Assembly: GCA_041675505.1 (NCBI GenBank)
Contig: JBAYTR010000015.1
Location: 29,122 to 93,121, forward strand
Length of the DNA stretch: 64,000 nt
Direction: 5' to 3'
Source: JAGPCK01 sp041675505
GTDB taxonomy: Bacteria; Bacteroidota; Bacteroidia; UKL13-3
Shown: positions 55,549-63,262 of the stretch, piece by piece
Numbering within the stretch: the first letter of the stretch is position 1
Layout of the letters: each line of letters opens with the position of its first letter
Position numbers and translations under genes: made by a program
The notes under the pieces: model-generated
The model's input: the letters and a program-made list of their open reading frames with translations, nothing else
What the model was told of the DNA's origin: nothing
The model's database searches: none

Positions 55549-56745
55549 ATGTACGGCAAACTGAAAGAACATTTACAAAAAGAATTAGCTTCCATAGAAG
55601 AAGCAGGATTATACAAACGCGAACGCGTAATTACTTCGCCTCAAGGTGCAGAGATTACCCTGAATGACGGTAAAACGGTTTTGAATTTTTGTGCCAACAA
55701 TTATCTGGGCTTATCATCTCATCCACGTGTGGTGAATGCGGCTAAAACAGCATTGGACACACACGGCTTCGGGATGTCATCGGTGCGTTTTATCTGCGGT
55801 ACGCAAGACATTCACAAAGACCTGGAAAAAACCATTGCTGATTTTTACCAAACCGAAGACACCATTTTATATGCAGCTGCTTTTGATGCAAATGGCGGAG
55901 TATTTGAACCGTTGTTTCAGGAGATGGATGCCATTATCAGCGATGAGCTTAACCATGCTTCCATTATTGACGGAGTTCGTTTGTGTAAAGCACAACGTTA
56001 CCGTTACAAAAACAACAACATGGAAGATTTGGAAGAGCAACTGAAAGCAGCCGATGCAGCAGGAGCCCGTTTCAAAATTATTGTGACCGATGGTGTTTTC
56101 AGTATGGACGGTTACGTAGCGCAGCTAGATAAAATTTGTGACTTAGCGGATAAGTACAATGCCTTAGTGATGACAGACGAGTGCCACAGTGCAGGTTTTA
56201 TTGGTAAAACAGGTCGCGGTGTACCCGAGTTGTGCAACGTGATGGGGCGGGTAGACATTATTACCGGAACTTTGGGCAAAGCCTTAGGTGGTGCCATGGG
56301 CGGCTATACCACAGGGCGCAAAGAAATTATTGACATGTTACGTCAGCGCTCCCGCCCGTATCTTTTCTCTAACTCACTTTCACCGGCCATTGTTGGCGCT
56401 TCGCTTGAAGTATTCAAACTGTTGAATGAAAGTACTTCCCTGCGCGATAAATTAGAAGCCAACGTAAAACAATTTAAAACAGGTATTAAGGCGGCTGGCT
56501 TTGAAATACGCGATGGTGATTCAGCCATTGTGCCTGTTATGTTATATGATGCTAAACTATCGCAGGATTTTGCCAATAAACTATTGAATGAAGGCATTTA
56601 CGTAATCGGATTCTTTTTCCCGGTAGTGGCGAAAGGACTGGCCCGTATTCGCGTACAACTTTCCGCAGCGCATGAGCCTGCTCACATTGACAAGGCCATT
56701 GCTGCCTTTACCAAAGTAGGTAAGGAACTGGGTGTGATTAAATGA
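55549..56745 (+). CDS. kbl: Glycine C-acetyltransferase (2-amino-3-ketobutyrate CoA ligase)
   Basis: At 398 residues it has the exact length of E. coli Kbl, a PLP enzyme of threonine breakdown that splits 2-amino-3-oxobutyrate to glycine and acetyl-CoA. Visible: FCANNYLGLSSHP, GMSSVRFICGTQDIHKDLE, the Asp-His pair in DECHSAGFIGKTGRG, and the PLP Lys in ITGTLGKALGGAMGG. The sequence SSVRFICGT separates it from BioF and other alpha-oxoamine synthases. Threonine dehydrogenase is not next to it. A strong terminator follows. Confidence 0.94.
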   Translation: MYGKLKEHLQKELASIEEAGLYKRERVITSPQGAEITLNDGKTVLNFCANNYLGLSSHPRVVNAAKTALDTHGFGMSSVRFICGTQDIHKDLEKTIADFYQTEDTILYAAAFDANGGVFEPLFQEMDAIISDELNHASIIDGVRLCKAQRYRYKNNNMEDLEEQLKAADAAGARFKIIVTDGVFSMDGYVAQLDKICDLADKYNALVMTDECHSAGFIGKTGRGVPELCNVMGRVDIITGTLGKALGGAMGGYTTGRKEIIDMLRQRSRPYLFSNSLSPAIVGASLEVFKLLNESTSLRDKLEANVKQFKTGIKAAGFEIRDGDSAIVPVMLYDAKLSQDFANKLLNEGIYVIGFFFPVVAKGLARIRVQLSAAHEPAHIDKAIAAFTKVGKELGVIK

Positions 56746-56763
56746 CAGCAAATTAGATATACA

Positions 56764-56794
56764 GAAAAAGAGCAGCTGGTCTGCTCTTTTTTTA
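56764..56794 (+). terminator. Terminator after kbl
   Basis: GAGCAG (56770-56775) pairs with CTGCTC (56781-56786) around CTGGT, with A-runs before and eight T after; a canonical intrinsic terminator that isolates kbl from the arsenic operon. Confidence 0.93.
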
Positions 56795-56805
56795 TGCCCT
56801 GAAAT

Positions 56806-56836
56806 TTTGTTTTCTCAATTTCATATCGTAATATTG
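56806..56836 (+). promoter_or_regulatory. Predicted arsR promoter
   Basis: TTTG at 56806-56809 and TAATATTG at 56829-56836 are 19 bases apart. The -7 box lies fully inside the first ArsR operator, so bound repressor would block initiation directly. Confidence 0.65.
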
Positions 56837-56840
56837 CGAT
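56825..56840 (+). promoter_or_regulatory. ArsR operator 1
   Basis: ATCGTAATATTGCGAT is a 16-base near-palindrome with arms ATCG/CGAT and core AATATT, eight bases before the arsR ATG. A near-identical site stands before arsM. Confidence 0.75.
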
Positions 56841-56847
56841 TTGAAAT

Positions 56848-57180
56848 ATGGGCGCAACTAAATCAGAAGAATTTACCATTAAAGACAACCGCATTGCGCG
56901 GTACGGTAAAGCACTGGCACATCCGGCTCGGGTGGCCATACTTAAATTATTGTTAAAAAAACAAACCTGCGTGTGCGGAGACATTGTAGACGAGCTTCCC
57001 TTGTCTCAAAGCACGGTATCACAGCATTTAAAGGAATTAAAATCAGCCGGTTTGATTAAAGGAAACATTGAAGGCAAGAACATTTGTTACTGCATTGATG
57101 AGAAAGAATGGAAAGTGGCTCAAACCTATCTGATGGATATGTTCAACACCTTTGTTACTCCTAAAGAAAACTGCTGCTAA
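56848..57180 (+). CDS. arsR: ArsR-family arsenite-responsive repressor
   Basis: The 110-residue protein is a small winged helix: helix-turn-helix at 52-68 (LSQSTVSQHLKELKSAGLI), wing at about 72-84. Two cysteines sit at C41/C43 in KQTCVCGDIV, the metal-sensing position of ArsR (CxC), with others at C80/C82 and a terminal C109-C110 pair that could add to arsenite binding. ArsR leaves DNA when As(III) binds. It leads an operon arsR-arsM-dinB-arsC-acr3; operators overlap its promoter and the arsM start. Confidence 0.93.
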   Translation: MGATKSEEFTIKDNRIARYGKALAHPARVAILKLLLKKQTCVCGDIVDELPLSQSTVSQHLKELKSAGLIKGNIEGKNICYCIDEKEWKVAQTYLMDMFNTFVTPKENCC

Positions 57181-57195
57181 AAATTATATTTACAA

Positions 57196-57211
57196 ATCGA
57201 AATATTGCGAT
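57196..57211 (+). promoter_or_regulatory. ArsR operator 2, touching the arsM start
   Basis: ATCGAAATATTGCGAT differs from operator 1 at one base and ends at 57211, immediately before the ATG of arsM at 57212. It covers the ribosome-binding region at DNA level. Confidence 0.75.
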
Positions 57212-58057
57212 ATGGAAACATCAGAACAGATTAAACAAAACGTAAAAGAGATTTACGGAAAAATTGCCACACAAACTAAACAGGACAATGCCGCCAGTTG
57301 TTGCGGTGCCGGTGGGTGCAGTACAGAGGTGTACAACATCATGAGTGAGGAGTACACGGATTTACAAGGTTACAATCCGGAGGCCGATTTAGGTTTGGGT
57401 TGCGGTTTGCCTACACAGTTTGCCAAAATGAAACCCGGTGACACGGTGCTTGATTTGGGCAGTGGTGCCGGTAACGATTGTTTTGTTGCCAGAGCGGTGG
57501 TAGGTGAAACGGGAAAGGTAATAGGAGTGGACATGACGGAGAAGATGATTGACCTTGCCCGCGCGAATGCCGATAAACTTAATTTCAACAATGTAGAATT
57601 CAGGTTGGGAGAAATTGAAAAACTTCCTCTTGCTGCTGATCGTGTAGATGTGGTAGTGAGTAACTGTGTATTAAATCTGGTTCCTGATAAACAAAAAGCA
57701 TTTCAGGAAATTTACCGTGTGTTAAAACCCGGTGGTCACTTCAGCATATCTGATGTGGTGCTGCTGGGCGAATTGCCCGAGAAAATTCAATCGGCCACGG
57801 AAATGTATGCAGGTTGTGTAGCGGGTGCTTTACAAAAGACAAAATATATTTCACTCATACATGAAAGCGGGTTTAAGAATGTAACCGTTCAAAAAGAAAA
57901 GCCCATCATTATTCCCAACGACATTTTGCTCAACTACCTTACTCAACAAGAGATCGAGGAGTATAAAAATAGTGGCAAAGGTATTTACAGCATTACTGTA
58001 TATGCAGAAAAACCGGCTGCTGAAAGTTGCTGTACGCCCGGTGGAGGTTGTTGCTAA
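57212..58057 (+). CDS. arsM: Arsenite S-adenosylmethionine methyltransferase ArsM
   Basis: The start is the ATG at 57212; the longer reading overlaps arsR. The 281-residue protein has the SAM-binding VLDLGSGAGNDC (motif I), VIGVDMTEKMIDLAR, and the later SNCVLNLVPDK. Cysteines for As(III) binding: C30/C31 in AASCCGAGGC and C36, the C in LGLGCGLPT, and C in VVSNCV and YAGCVAG. It ends with a Cys-rich tail ESCCTPGGGCC, seen in other ArsM and able to bind arsenite. It makes methylated and volatile arsenic species. The tail and the N-terminal CC are read by eye. Confidence 0.93.
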   Translation: METSEQIKQNVKEIYGKIATQTKQDNAASCCGAGGCSTEVYNIMSEEYTDLQGYNPEADLGLGCGLPTQFAKMKPGDTVLDLGSGAGNDCFVARAVVGETGKVIGVDMTEKMIDLARANADKLNFNNVEFRLGEIEKLPLAADRVDVVVSNCVLNLVPDKQKAFQEIYRVLKPGGHFSISDVVLLGELPEKIQSATEMYAGCVAGALQKTKYISLIHESGFKNVTVQKEKPIIIPNDILLNYLTQQEIEEYKNSGKGIYSITVYAEKPAAESCCTPGGGCC

Positions 58058-58068
58058 TATTAAATACC

Positions 58069-58524
58069 ATGAATCAAACAGAAGTTTTACTCGCCTTGTG
58101 GGCCGAAGCGAGAACAAGGTTAACCAACCAATTGCCCGCTATTCAGGATGCAGATTTACTTAAACGCCTGCACCCGCAATCTAATTGCATAGGTTTTTTA
58201 CTTAAACACATAGGCGAGGTGGAGCAACTGTTTGCCCGCAATGTTTTCGGGTTGGACATTAAAGGTTCAGTGGAAACATTGGGTACGGGTAAAGACAAAG
58301 GACAGTATACCAATTCCGCAGAGTTAATCAGTTACCTCAACGAATCACACATTTTTCTGGAACAAGCCATTAACAATGTTCTTCCCGATGAATGGCATCA
58401 GGAAATTGAAACAAAAGAGTTCGGTAAGCGTACCAAGGCACAAGCTTTGGGAAGAATAACTTCGCATACGGCTTACCACGCAGGACAAATAGGTATTATA
58501 TTAAAATACGGACAGGTTTATTAG
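58069..58524 (+). CDS. DinB-fold protein in the arsenic operon
   Basis: The start is the ATG at 58069, 11 bases after the arsM stop. The 151-residue protein has the DinB/YfiT metal ligands H47 (in LLKHIGEVEQLF), H133 and H137 (in TSHTAYHAGQIG), and four helices. It is placed between arsM and arsC with almost no gaps (one base before arsC), so it is co-transcribed with arsenic genes. DinB-fold proteins include bacillithiol- and glutathione-type transferases, which suggests but does not prove a thiol role here. Confidence 0.82.
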   Translation: MNQTEVLLALWAEARTRLTNQLPAIQDADLLKRLHPQSNCIGFLLKHIGEVEQLFARNVFGLDIKGSVETLGTGKDKGQYTNSAELISYLNESHIFLEQAINNVLPDEWHQEIETKEFGKRTKAQALGRITSHTAYHAGQIGIILKYGQVY

Positions 58525-58525
58525 C

Positions 58526-58942
58526 ATGAAAAATATACTAATTCTTTGTACCGGCAACAGCTGCCGCAGCCAGATAGCACACGGCTACATGGCACATTTT
58601 GGCAAAGGACTTTTGAATGTGTACAGCGCAGGTATTGAAACGCATGGGGTAAATCCACAGGCCATTGCCACCATGGAAGAGGATGGAATTGATATCAGTC
58701 AACATACCTCAAATAACCTCACCGAATACCTCACTATTCCCTTTGACTACATTATTACGGTGTGTGATAACGCCAAAGAAAATTGTCCGTATTTTCCCGG
58801 TCAGGCCCAACGTTTTCACCATAACTTTACTGACCCCGCAAAAGCCACAGGATCGGAAGAAGAAGTGATGAAGGTTTTTGCAAGGGTGCGCGATGAAATA
58901 AAAGAGTACTGTAAACAATTTGTAGAACGGGAACTGAATTAA
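58526..58942 (+). CDS. arsC: Thioredoxin-coupled arsenate reductase ArsC
   Basis: The 138-residue protein has the low-molecular-weight phosphatase fold with P-loop C8-T-G-N-S-C-R14 and the resolving cysteines C80 and C87 in ITVCDNAKENCPYFPG. The spacing 8/80/87 is that of S. aureus pI258 ArsC (10/82/89), so it is of the thioredoxin-linked class, which reduces As(V) to As(III) by a cysteine relay. D102-P-A-K (FTDPAKATGSEEE) is the phosphatase acid loop. It is followed by acr3 after 102 bases. Confidence 0.95.
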   Translation: MKNILILCTGNSCRSQIAHGYMAHFGKGLLNVYSAGIETHGVNPQAIATMEEDGIDISQHTSNNLTEYLTIPFDYIITVCDNAKENCPYFPGQAQRFHHNFTDPAKATGSEEEVMKVFARVRDEIKEYCKQFVERELN

Positions 58943-58974
58943 CACAATTAAAAGATTGGAAGATTAGAAAATTT

Positions 58975-59006
58975 AAAGATTACAAAGTACTCAGCCCGTA
59001 ATCTTT
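58975..59006 (+). repeat. Inverted repeat in the arsC-acr3 gap
   Basis: AAAGATTAC (58975-58983) and GTAATCTTT (58998-59006) pair perfectly across a 14-base loop in the 102-base gap. It is not followed by a T run, so it is probably not a full terminator; it may tune mRNA decay between arsC and acr3. Confidence 0.4.
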
Positions 59007-59044
59007 CAAACCTTGTAGAATTAAAAACTCTCTAACCATAAGAC

Positions 59045-60076
59045 ATGAACAAACGACTTGCCTTCCTTGACCGGTATCTGACCCTTTGGATATTTTTGGC
59101 CATGCTTACCGGTGTGAGTATCGGGTACTTTGTGCCTTCAGCATCAGGTTTTGTAAATAGTTTCAGCAGCGGCTCAACTAACATACCCATTGCAATAGGA
59201 CTTATTCTGATGATGTACCCGCCCTTGGCGAAGGTGAAGTATGAAGAAATAGGCAAGATATTAAAGCACCCTAAAATTTTACTGCTCGGATTGTTTCAAA
59301 GCTGGATTATCGGTCCGGCTTTGATGTTTGTGTTGGCTTTGATTTTTCAACGCACACATCCGGAGTACATGGCCGGTTTATTACTCATTGGTTTGGCGCC
59401 CTGCATTGCGATGGTGTTAGTATGGAATGATTTGGCCGGAGGAGATACGGAGCTGTGTGCAGGTATGGTGGCTTTGAACAGTGTTTTGCAGATTTTATTT
59501 TACAGCAGCTATGCCTGGTTTTATGTTACCTATTTACCTGAGGCCTTAGGTGTTCAGGGTTATGCGGTAAACATCAGCATGGGAGAGATTGCACAAAGTG
59601 TTTTCATCTATTTAGGCATACCGTTTTTTGGCGGGATGTTGTCACGTTATGTGCTTATTAAAACCAAAGGACAGGATTGGTTTAACCGTAAGTTTATTCC
59701 CGCAATCAGCCCTATAACCTTAACGGCTTTACTGTTTACTATTGTTATCATGTTCAGTTTAAAAGGGGAGATGATTGTGAGTATCCCGATGGATGTGGTA
59801 AGCATTGCTGTGCCGCTTACTTTGTTTTTTGTTGTGATGTTTTTCAGTACGTATTATTTGCTGAAGAAAATGGGCGGTACGTATAAAGAAACCACCACAC
59901 TGGCTTTTACAGCAGGCAGCAACAACTTTGAACTGGGCATTGCGGTGGCCATAGCAGTATTCGGCATACACTCCGGTGCAGCCTTTGCGGCTGTGATTGG
60001 TCCGTTGATTGAAGTGCCTGTATTAATTCTTTTTGTACAGTTTGCTTTGAAGCAAAAGTCCGGGTTCGGTTCATAA
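59045..60076 (+). CDS. acr3: Acr3-family arsenite efflux permease
   Basis: The 343-residue protein has ten hydrophobic segments of the Acr3 (BART) type: RYLTLWIFLAMLTGVSIGYF at the start, LIGLAPCIAMVLVWNDLAGGD with the essential Cys, and AFTAGSNNFELGIAVAIAVFG near the end. It exports As(OH)3 by exchange with protons in the inner membrane. ArsA ATPase is absent, so it acts alone. It is the last gene of the arsenic operon. Confidence 0.95.
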   Translation: MNKRLAFLDRYLTLWIFLAMLTGVSIGYFVPSASGFVNSFSSGSTNIPIAIGLILMMYPPLAKVKYEEIGKILKHPKILLLGLFQSWIIGPALMFVLALIFQRTHPEYMAGLLLIGLAPCIAMVLVWNDLAGGDTELCAGMVALNSVLQILFYSSYAWFYVTYLPEALGVQGYAVNISMGEIAQSVFIYLGIPFFGGMLSRYVLIKTKGQDWFNRKFIPAISPITLTALLFTIVIMFSLKGEMIVSIPMDVVSIAVPLTLFFVVMFFSTYYLLKKMGGTYKETTTLAFTAGSNNFELGIAVAIAVFGIHSGAAFAAVIGPLIEVPVLILFVQFALKQKSGFGS

Positions 60077-60109
60077 CGAACTGTAAGACAATATCTCAAA
60101 GACGCTTAC

Positions 60110-60148
60110 TTCACATTCTCTTAACACAGCAATAACATTCTTGTAACA
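60110..60148 (+). promoter_or_regulatory. Pho-box-like array upstream of the TonB receptor
   Basis: Four hexamers stand at exact 11-base steps: TTCACA (60110), TTAACA (60121), ATAACA (60132) and GTAACA (60143). This is the pattern bound by OmpR/PhoB-type regulators, and the hexamers fit TT(A/C/T)ACA as known for PhoP of Bacillus. It ends ten bases before a perfect -7 box, where a -33 TTTG is missing, as expected of an activator-dependent promoter. Confidence 0.6.
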
Positions 60149-60157
60149 GTGTGCAAA

Positions 60158-60165
60158 TACCTTTG
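60158..60165 (+). promoter_or_regulatory. -7 box of the TonB receptor gene
   Basis: TACCTTTG matches the Bacteroidota consensus fully; transcription would start about 60171, some 12 bases before the ATG. Confidence 0.6.
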
Positions 60166-60182
60166 CCCCAAGTTTTATTGTT

Positions 60183-63101
60183 ATGAGAGATATTAAAATT
60201 TTAGTACTTGTTTTTTCCATGTTGTTTGCCGGATTAGCCTCTGCGCAAACCAATGGTAAAATAGCAGGAAAAGTAAGCGACAAGAAAACCGGTGAAGAAC
60301 TCATCGGTGTTTCGGTGATTATTGAAGGCACCACCATTGCAGTGGCTACGGATATTGAAGGGAAATATATCCTTTCAGTAAAGCCGGGCACTTACAATGT
60401 AGTATTCAGCTATGTTTCCTATCAAAAGAAAGTGGTTACCGGTATTGTGGTGAAAGAAGGTCAAACTACCTTGCTTAACTCCTTACTGGATGATGCCGCG
60501 CAGGATTTAAAAGAGGTGGTGATTCAGGCAGAGGCGCGCAGAGAAACTTCAGCAGCATTATTACTGGATCAAAAAAGAAGCTCCTCTATTTCTGACGGGG
60601 TGAGTGCTGATTTAATTCGTAAATCAGGTGATGCCACTACCAGTGATGTAATGAAACGCGTGAGCGGTACCAGCATTCAGGATAATAAGTTTGCTATTAT
60701 ACGCGGGTTAAATGACCGCTACAACACGGCCTACATCAACGGGGCGCCACTGCCCAGTTCAGAGTCAGACCGTAAAGCGTTTTCGTTTGACATTTTTCCT
60801 TCCAACATGTTGGACAACATGGTGATTACCAAAACTGCCACACCTGATTTACCGGGAGATTTTGCTGGCGGACTCATTACCATTAACACCAAAGATATTC
60901 CCGAGAAAAAATTTGTTGCGGTTTCTTTTGGCGCCAGCATGCACAGCATTACCACCGGAAAAAAAGGATACACGTATGAAGGTGGTAAAACCGATTGGTT
61001 GGGATATGATGACGGAACACGCGCAGTACCTTCAGGATTACCGGCCCGTTTGCAATACGAAAAAGCTGATGCGGCCACCAAATACAATAGCAGTTTAAAG
61101 TTTAACGACAACTGGAAAACCCAAACCGTGGGTTCAATTCCCATGAACAATTCCATTCAGCTGTCAGGTGGAAACAGTTATAAAGTAGGTAAAAACGATC
61201 AGGCAGGTTTTATTGTTTCCGGTTCATGGAACAGAAGCTTTAAAAACACCACAGTAGAGCGCAATCGTTTTAACAAACCGATGGGGCAGGAAGAAAACCA
61301 GTATATTACCAATTATACCGACCAAACGTATAAAGAAGAAGCACTCGTTGGTATTATGGCGAACGTGGGTTATAAAATTGGCTCCAACCATAAATTCAGT
61401 TTTAAAAATGCCTACACCATGAATGGAGAAGATCAAACCATCATGCGTACAGGTAATGATAATTTTTTAGATGCTGATTACCTGCCCAGAGTGGCTAACA
61501 CCTATTACAATTACCAGCAAAGTAAACTGATGACAAATCAGTTGATAGGGCAGCATTTTATTCCTTCAGCAAAAGTGAAAATGAAGTGGGTATTAAATAC
61601 CAACAACATCAAACGTGATGTGCCTGATTTCAGACGATTCTCTACCCGTTCCACTTTACAGGATGCCAGCACAGGTGAGTACACACCTTATGCAGCGCAA
61701 ATAGGGCCGAACATTGACATTACCCAAACTGGCCGTTTTTATTCTTCACTGGAAGAGAAAATTAAAAGCGCCAGTTTTGAAGTACAACGCCCTGTTGAAT
61801 TTTTAAGCGGTAAAAAAGTAAAAACCGAAGCCAAGATTGGTGGTTTTACACAAACCCGTGAGCGCGATTTCTCTGCCCGTGTGTTTGGTTACAAATTACG
61901 TTTTGTTAATACACCCGGCAGCCCTTACAACTACCAGCAATTTATTCAAACGCCTATGGCGGATATTTTCGGCAAAGATTATTTAGCTCAAGACACCTTA
62001 TATATTGATGAGCGCATTAACCCACAAGATACCTACAAAGCCAGTTCACGTTTAAACTCTGCCTTTGCCATGTTTGACCAACGTTTATTCAGCAGGTTTC
62101 GTGCAGTGTATGGTGTTAGAATGGAAAAGTACAATCAAAAGCTGAATACATTAGGTCAGGCCGGTGAACCCGTTACTGTAGATACAACCTTTACAGACTT
62201 TTTACCCAGCATGAACTTTATCTATGAGTTAAATGAAAAAACCAACCTTCGTTTATCCGGTAGCAAAACCTTAGCTCGCCCTGAGTTCAGAGAGTTAGCA
62301 CCATTTGCATTTTATGATTTTAATCTGAACACTGTAGTAGCCGGTCGTCCTACATTAAGCAGAACTACTATACAGAATTACGATTTCAGGTACGAGTATT
62401 TCCCCGGAGAAGGTCAATTGATTTCAGCCTCTTTGTTCTACAAAAAATTTGATAATGCTATTGAAATGGTTTACGAATACCTGGGCAGTGATGCTACCTT
62501 AGGTTACACCAGCGATGCCAAAGCAAAAAACTACGGATTTGAAGTAGAGCTGAGAAAGAACTTTGATTTTGTTGACAAACTTGCCGGAACTACCTGGGCC
62601 AAGAAGTTTACCATTACCACCAATTATGCCCGCATATTCTCTGAGGTACAATTGGACAAAGCTGTAGCCGGTAAATACGGTACACGTCCGTTGCAGGGTC
62701 AGTCACCTTATATTCTTAATTCGAGTATACAATTTTATGATCCTAAATCAGAGTTCTCTGTAGCATTATTTGTAAACAGAATAGGAAGAAGAATTTACAT
62801 TGCCAGAGAAAAGAACGGTTTGGTTCCTGATATGTGGGAAAACCCCAGAACAGTAGTGGATTTAAACATCACCAAAAAGTTCTACAAGAAGTTTGAAGCC
62901 AAGCTGGCCATCAGCGACATTTTTGCTCAGGACCTGGTATTCTATCAAGATAACAACGATAACAAGAAGTTTGACGACACCCCTAAAACCAGTTACACCG
63001 ACCCCAACATTACTCAAGCACAAAAAGGTAAGTTAGATAACGTTATCATGCGCTACAAAATGGGCTATACCCTTTCATTCGGTATCAGCTATAAGTTGTA
63101 A
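60183..63101 (+). CDS. TonB-dependent receptor, possible Pho regulon
   Basis: The 972-residue outer-membrane receptor has a signal peptide (ending AGLASAQ), a carboxypeptidase-like regulatory domain (22-100: KIAGKVSDKKTGEELIGVSV), a plug domain (about 125-240: SDVMKRVSGTSIQDNKFAIIRGL, DRYNTAYINGAPLPSSESDR, and TATPDLPGDFAGG) and a barrel to the final YTLSFGISYKL. In this receptor group the gene is often followed by a secreted beta-helix protein, as here. Four Pho-box-like repeats precede it, so the ligand may be a phosphorus compound; that is inference. A terminator follows the gene. No SusD-like partner is present. Confidence 0.9.
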   Translation: MRDIKILVLVFSMLFAGLASAQTNGKIAGKVSDKKTGEELIGVSVIIEGTTIAVATDIEGKYILSVKPGTYNVVFSYVSYQKKVVTGIVVKEGQTTLLNSLLDDAAQDLKEVVIQAEARRETSAALLLDQKRSSSISDGVSADLIRKSGDATTSDVMKRVSGTSIQDNKFAIIRGLNDRYNTAYINGAPLPSSESDRKAFSFDIFPSNMLDNMVITKTATPDLPGDFAGGLITINTKDIPEKKFVAVSFGASMHSITTGKKGYTYEGGKTDWLGYDDGTRAVPSGLPARLQYEKADAATKYNSSLKFNDNWKTQTVGSIPMNNSIQLSGGNSYKVGKNDQAGFIVSGSWNRSFKNTTVERNRFNKPMGQEENQYITNYTDQTYKEEALVGIMANVGYKIGSNHKFSFKNAYTMNGEDQTIMRTGNDNFLDADYLPRVANTYYNYQQSKLMTNQLIGQHFIPSAKVKMKWVLNTNNIKRDVPDFRRFSTRSTLQDASTGEYTPYAAQIGPNIDITQTGRFYSSLEEKIKSASFEVQRPVEFLSGKKVKTEAKIGGFTQTRERDFSARVFGYKLRFVNTPGSPYNYQQFIQTPMADIFGKDYLAQDTLYIDERINPQDTYKASSRLNSAFAMFDQRLFSRFRAVYGVRMEKYNQKLNTLGQAGEPVTVDTTFTDFLPSMNFIYELNEKTNLRLSGSKTLARPEFRELAPFAFYDFNLNTVVAGRPTLSRTTIQNYDFRYEYFPGEGQLISASLFYKKFDNAIEMVYEYLGSDATLGYTSDAKAKNYGFEVELRKNFDFVDKLAGTTWAKKFTITTNYARIFSEVQLDKAVAGKYGTRPLQGQSPYILNSSIQFYDPKSEFSVALFVNRIGRRIYIAREKNGLVPDMWENPRTVVDLNITKKFYKKFEAKLAISDIFAQDLVFYQDNNDNKKFDDTPKTSYTDPNITQAQKGKLDNVIMRYKMGYTLSFGISYKL

Positions 63102-63130
63102 TTAAGATCTCTCTCAACACAATAAAATCT

Positions 63131-63161
63131 GGCGGGGTACGAAAGTGCTTCGCCTTTTTTT
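63131..63161 (+). terminator. Terminator after the TonB receptor gene
   Basis: GGCGGGGTAC (63131-63140) pairs with GTGCTTCGCC (63145-63154) around a GAAA loop, with three G-T pairs, and is followed by seven T. Confidence 0.9.
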
Positions 63162-63182
63162 CTTAACGTTAACTTCATGTCT

Positions 63183-63222
63183 TTAACATTTAATTAATGA
63201 GTTGTTAACGCTGTCGTTAATC
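63183..63222 (+). promoter_or_regulatory. Pho-box-like array upstream of the beta-helix gene
   Basis: TTAACA (63183), TTAATG (63194), TTAACG (63205) and TTAATC (63217) stand at steps of 11, 11 and 12 bases, nine bases before a TAGTTTTG -7 box at 63231-63238. The same layout is seen before the TonB receptor, so one regulator may act on both. Confidence 0.55.
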
Positions 63223-63230
63223 AACAGGGA

Positions 63231-63238
63231 TAGTTTTG
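63231..63238 (+). promoter_or_regulatory. -7 box of the beta-helix gene
   Basis: TAGTTTTG matches TAnnTTTG; no -33 TTTG is found at 19-21 bases, where the repeat array lies instead. Confidence 0.5.
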
Positions 63239-63262
63239 CATCAGATAAATTATAACAGTTTT

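Noticed and set aside
58975..59006. The 9-bp inverted repeat between arsC and acr3 as a third ArsR operator
   Set aside because: It lacks the ATCG/CGAT arms and AATATT core, and the halves are 14 bases apart.
63102..63262. A small ORF in the gap between the receptor and beta-helix genes
   Set aside because: No ORF of more than about 20 codons with a start is seen; the gap is explained by the terminator, the repeat array and the -7 box.
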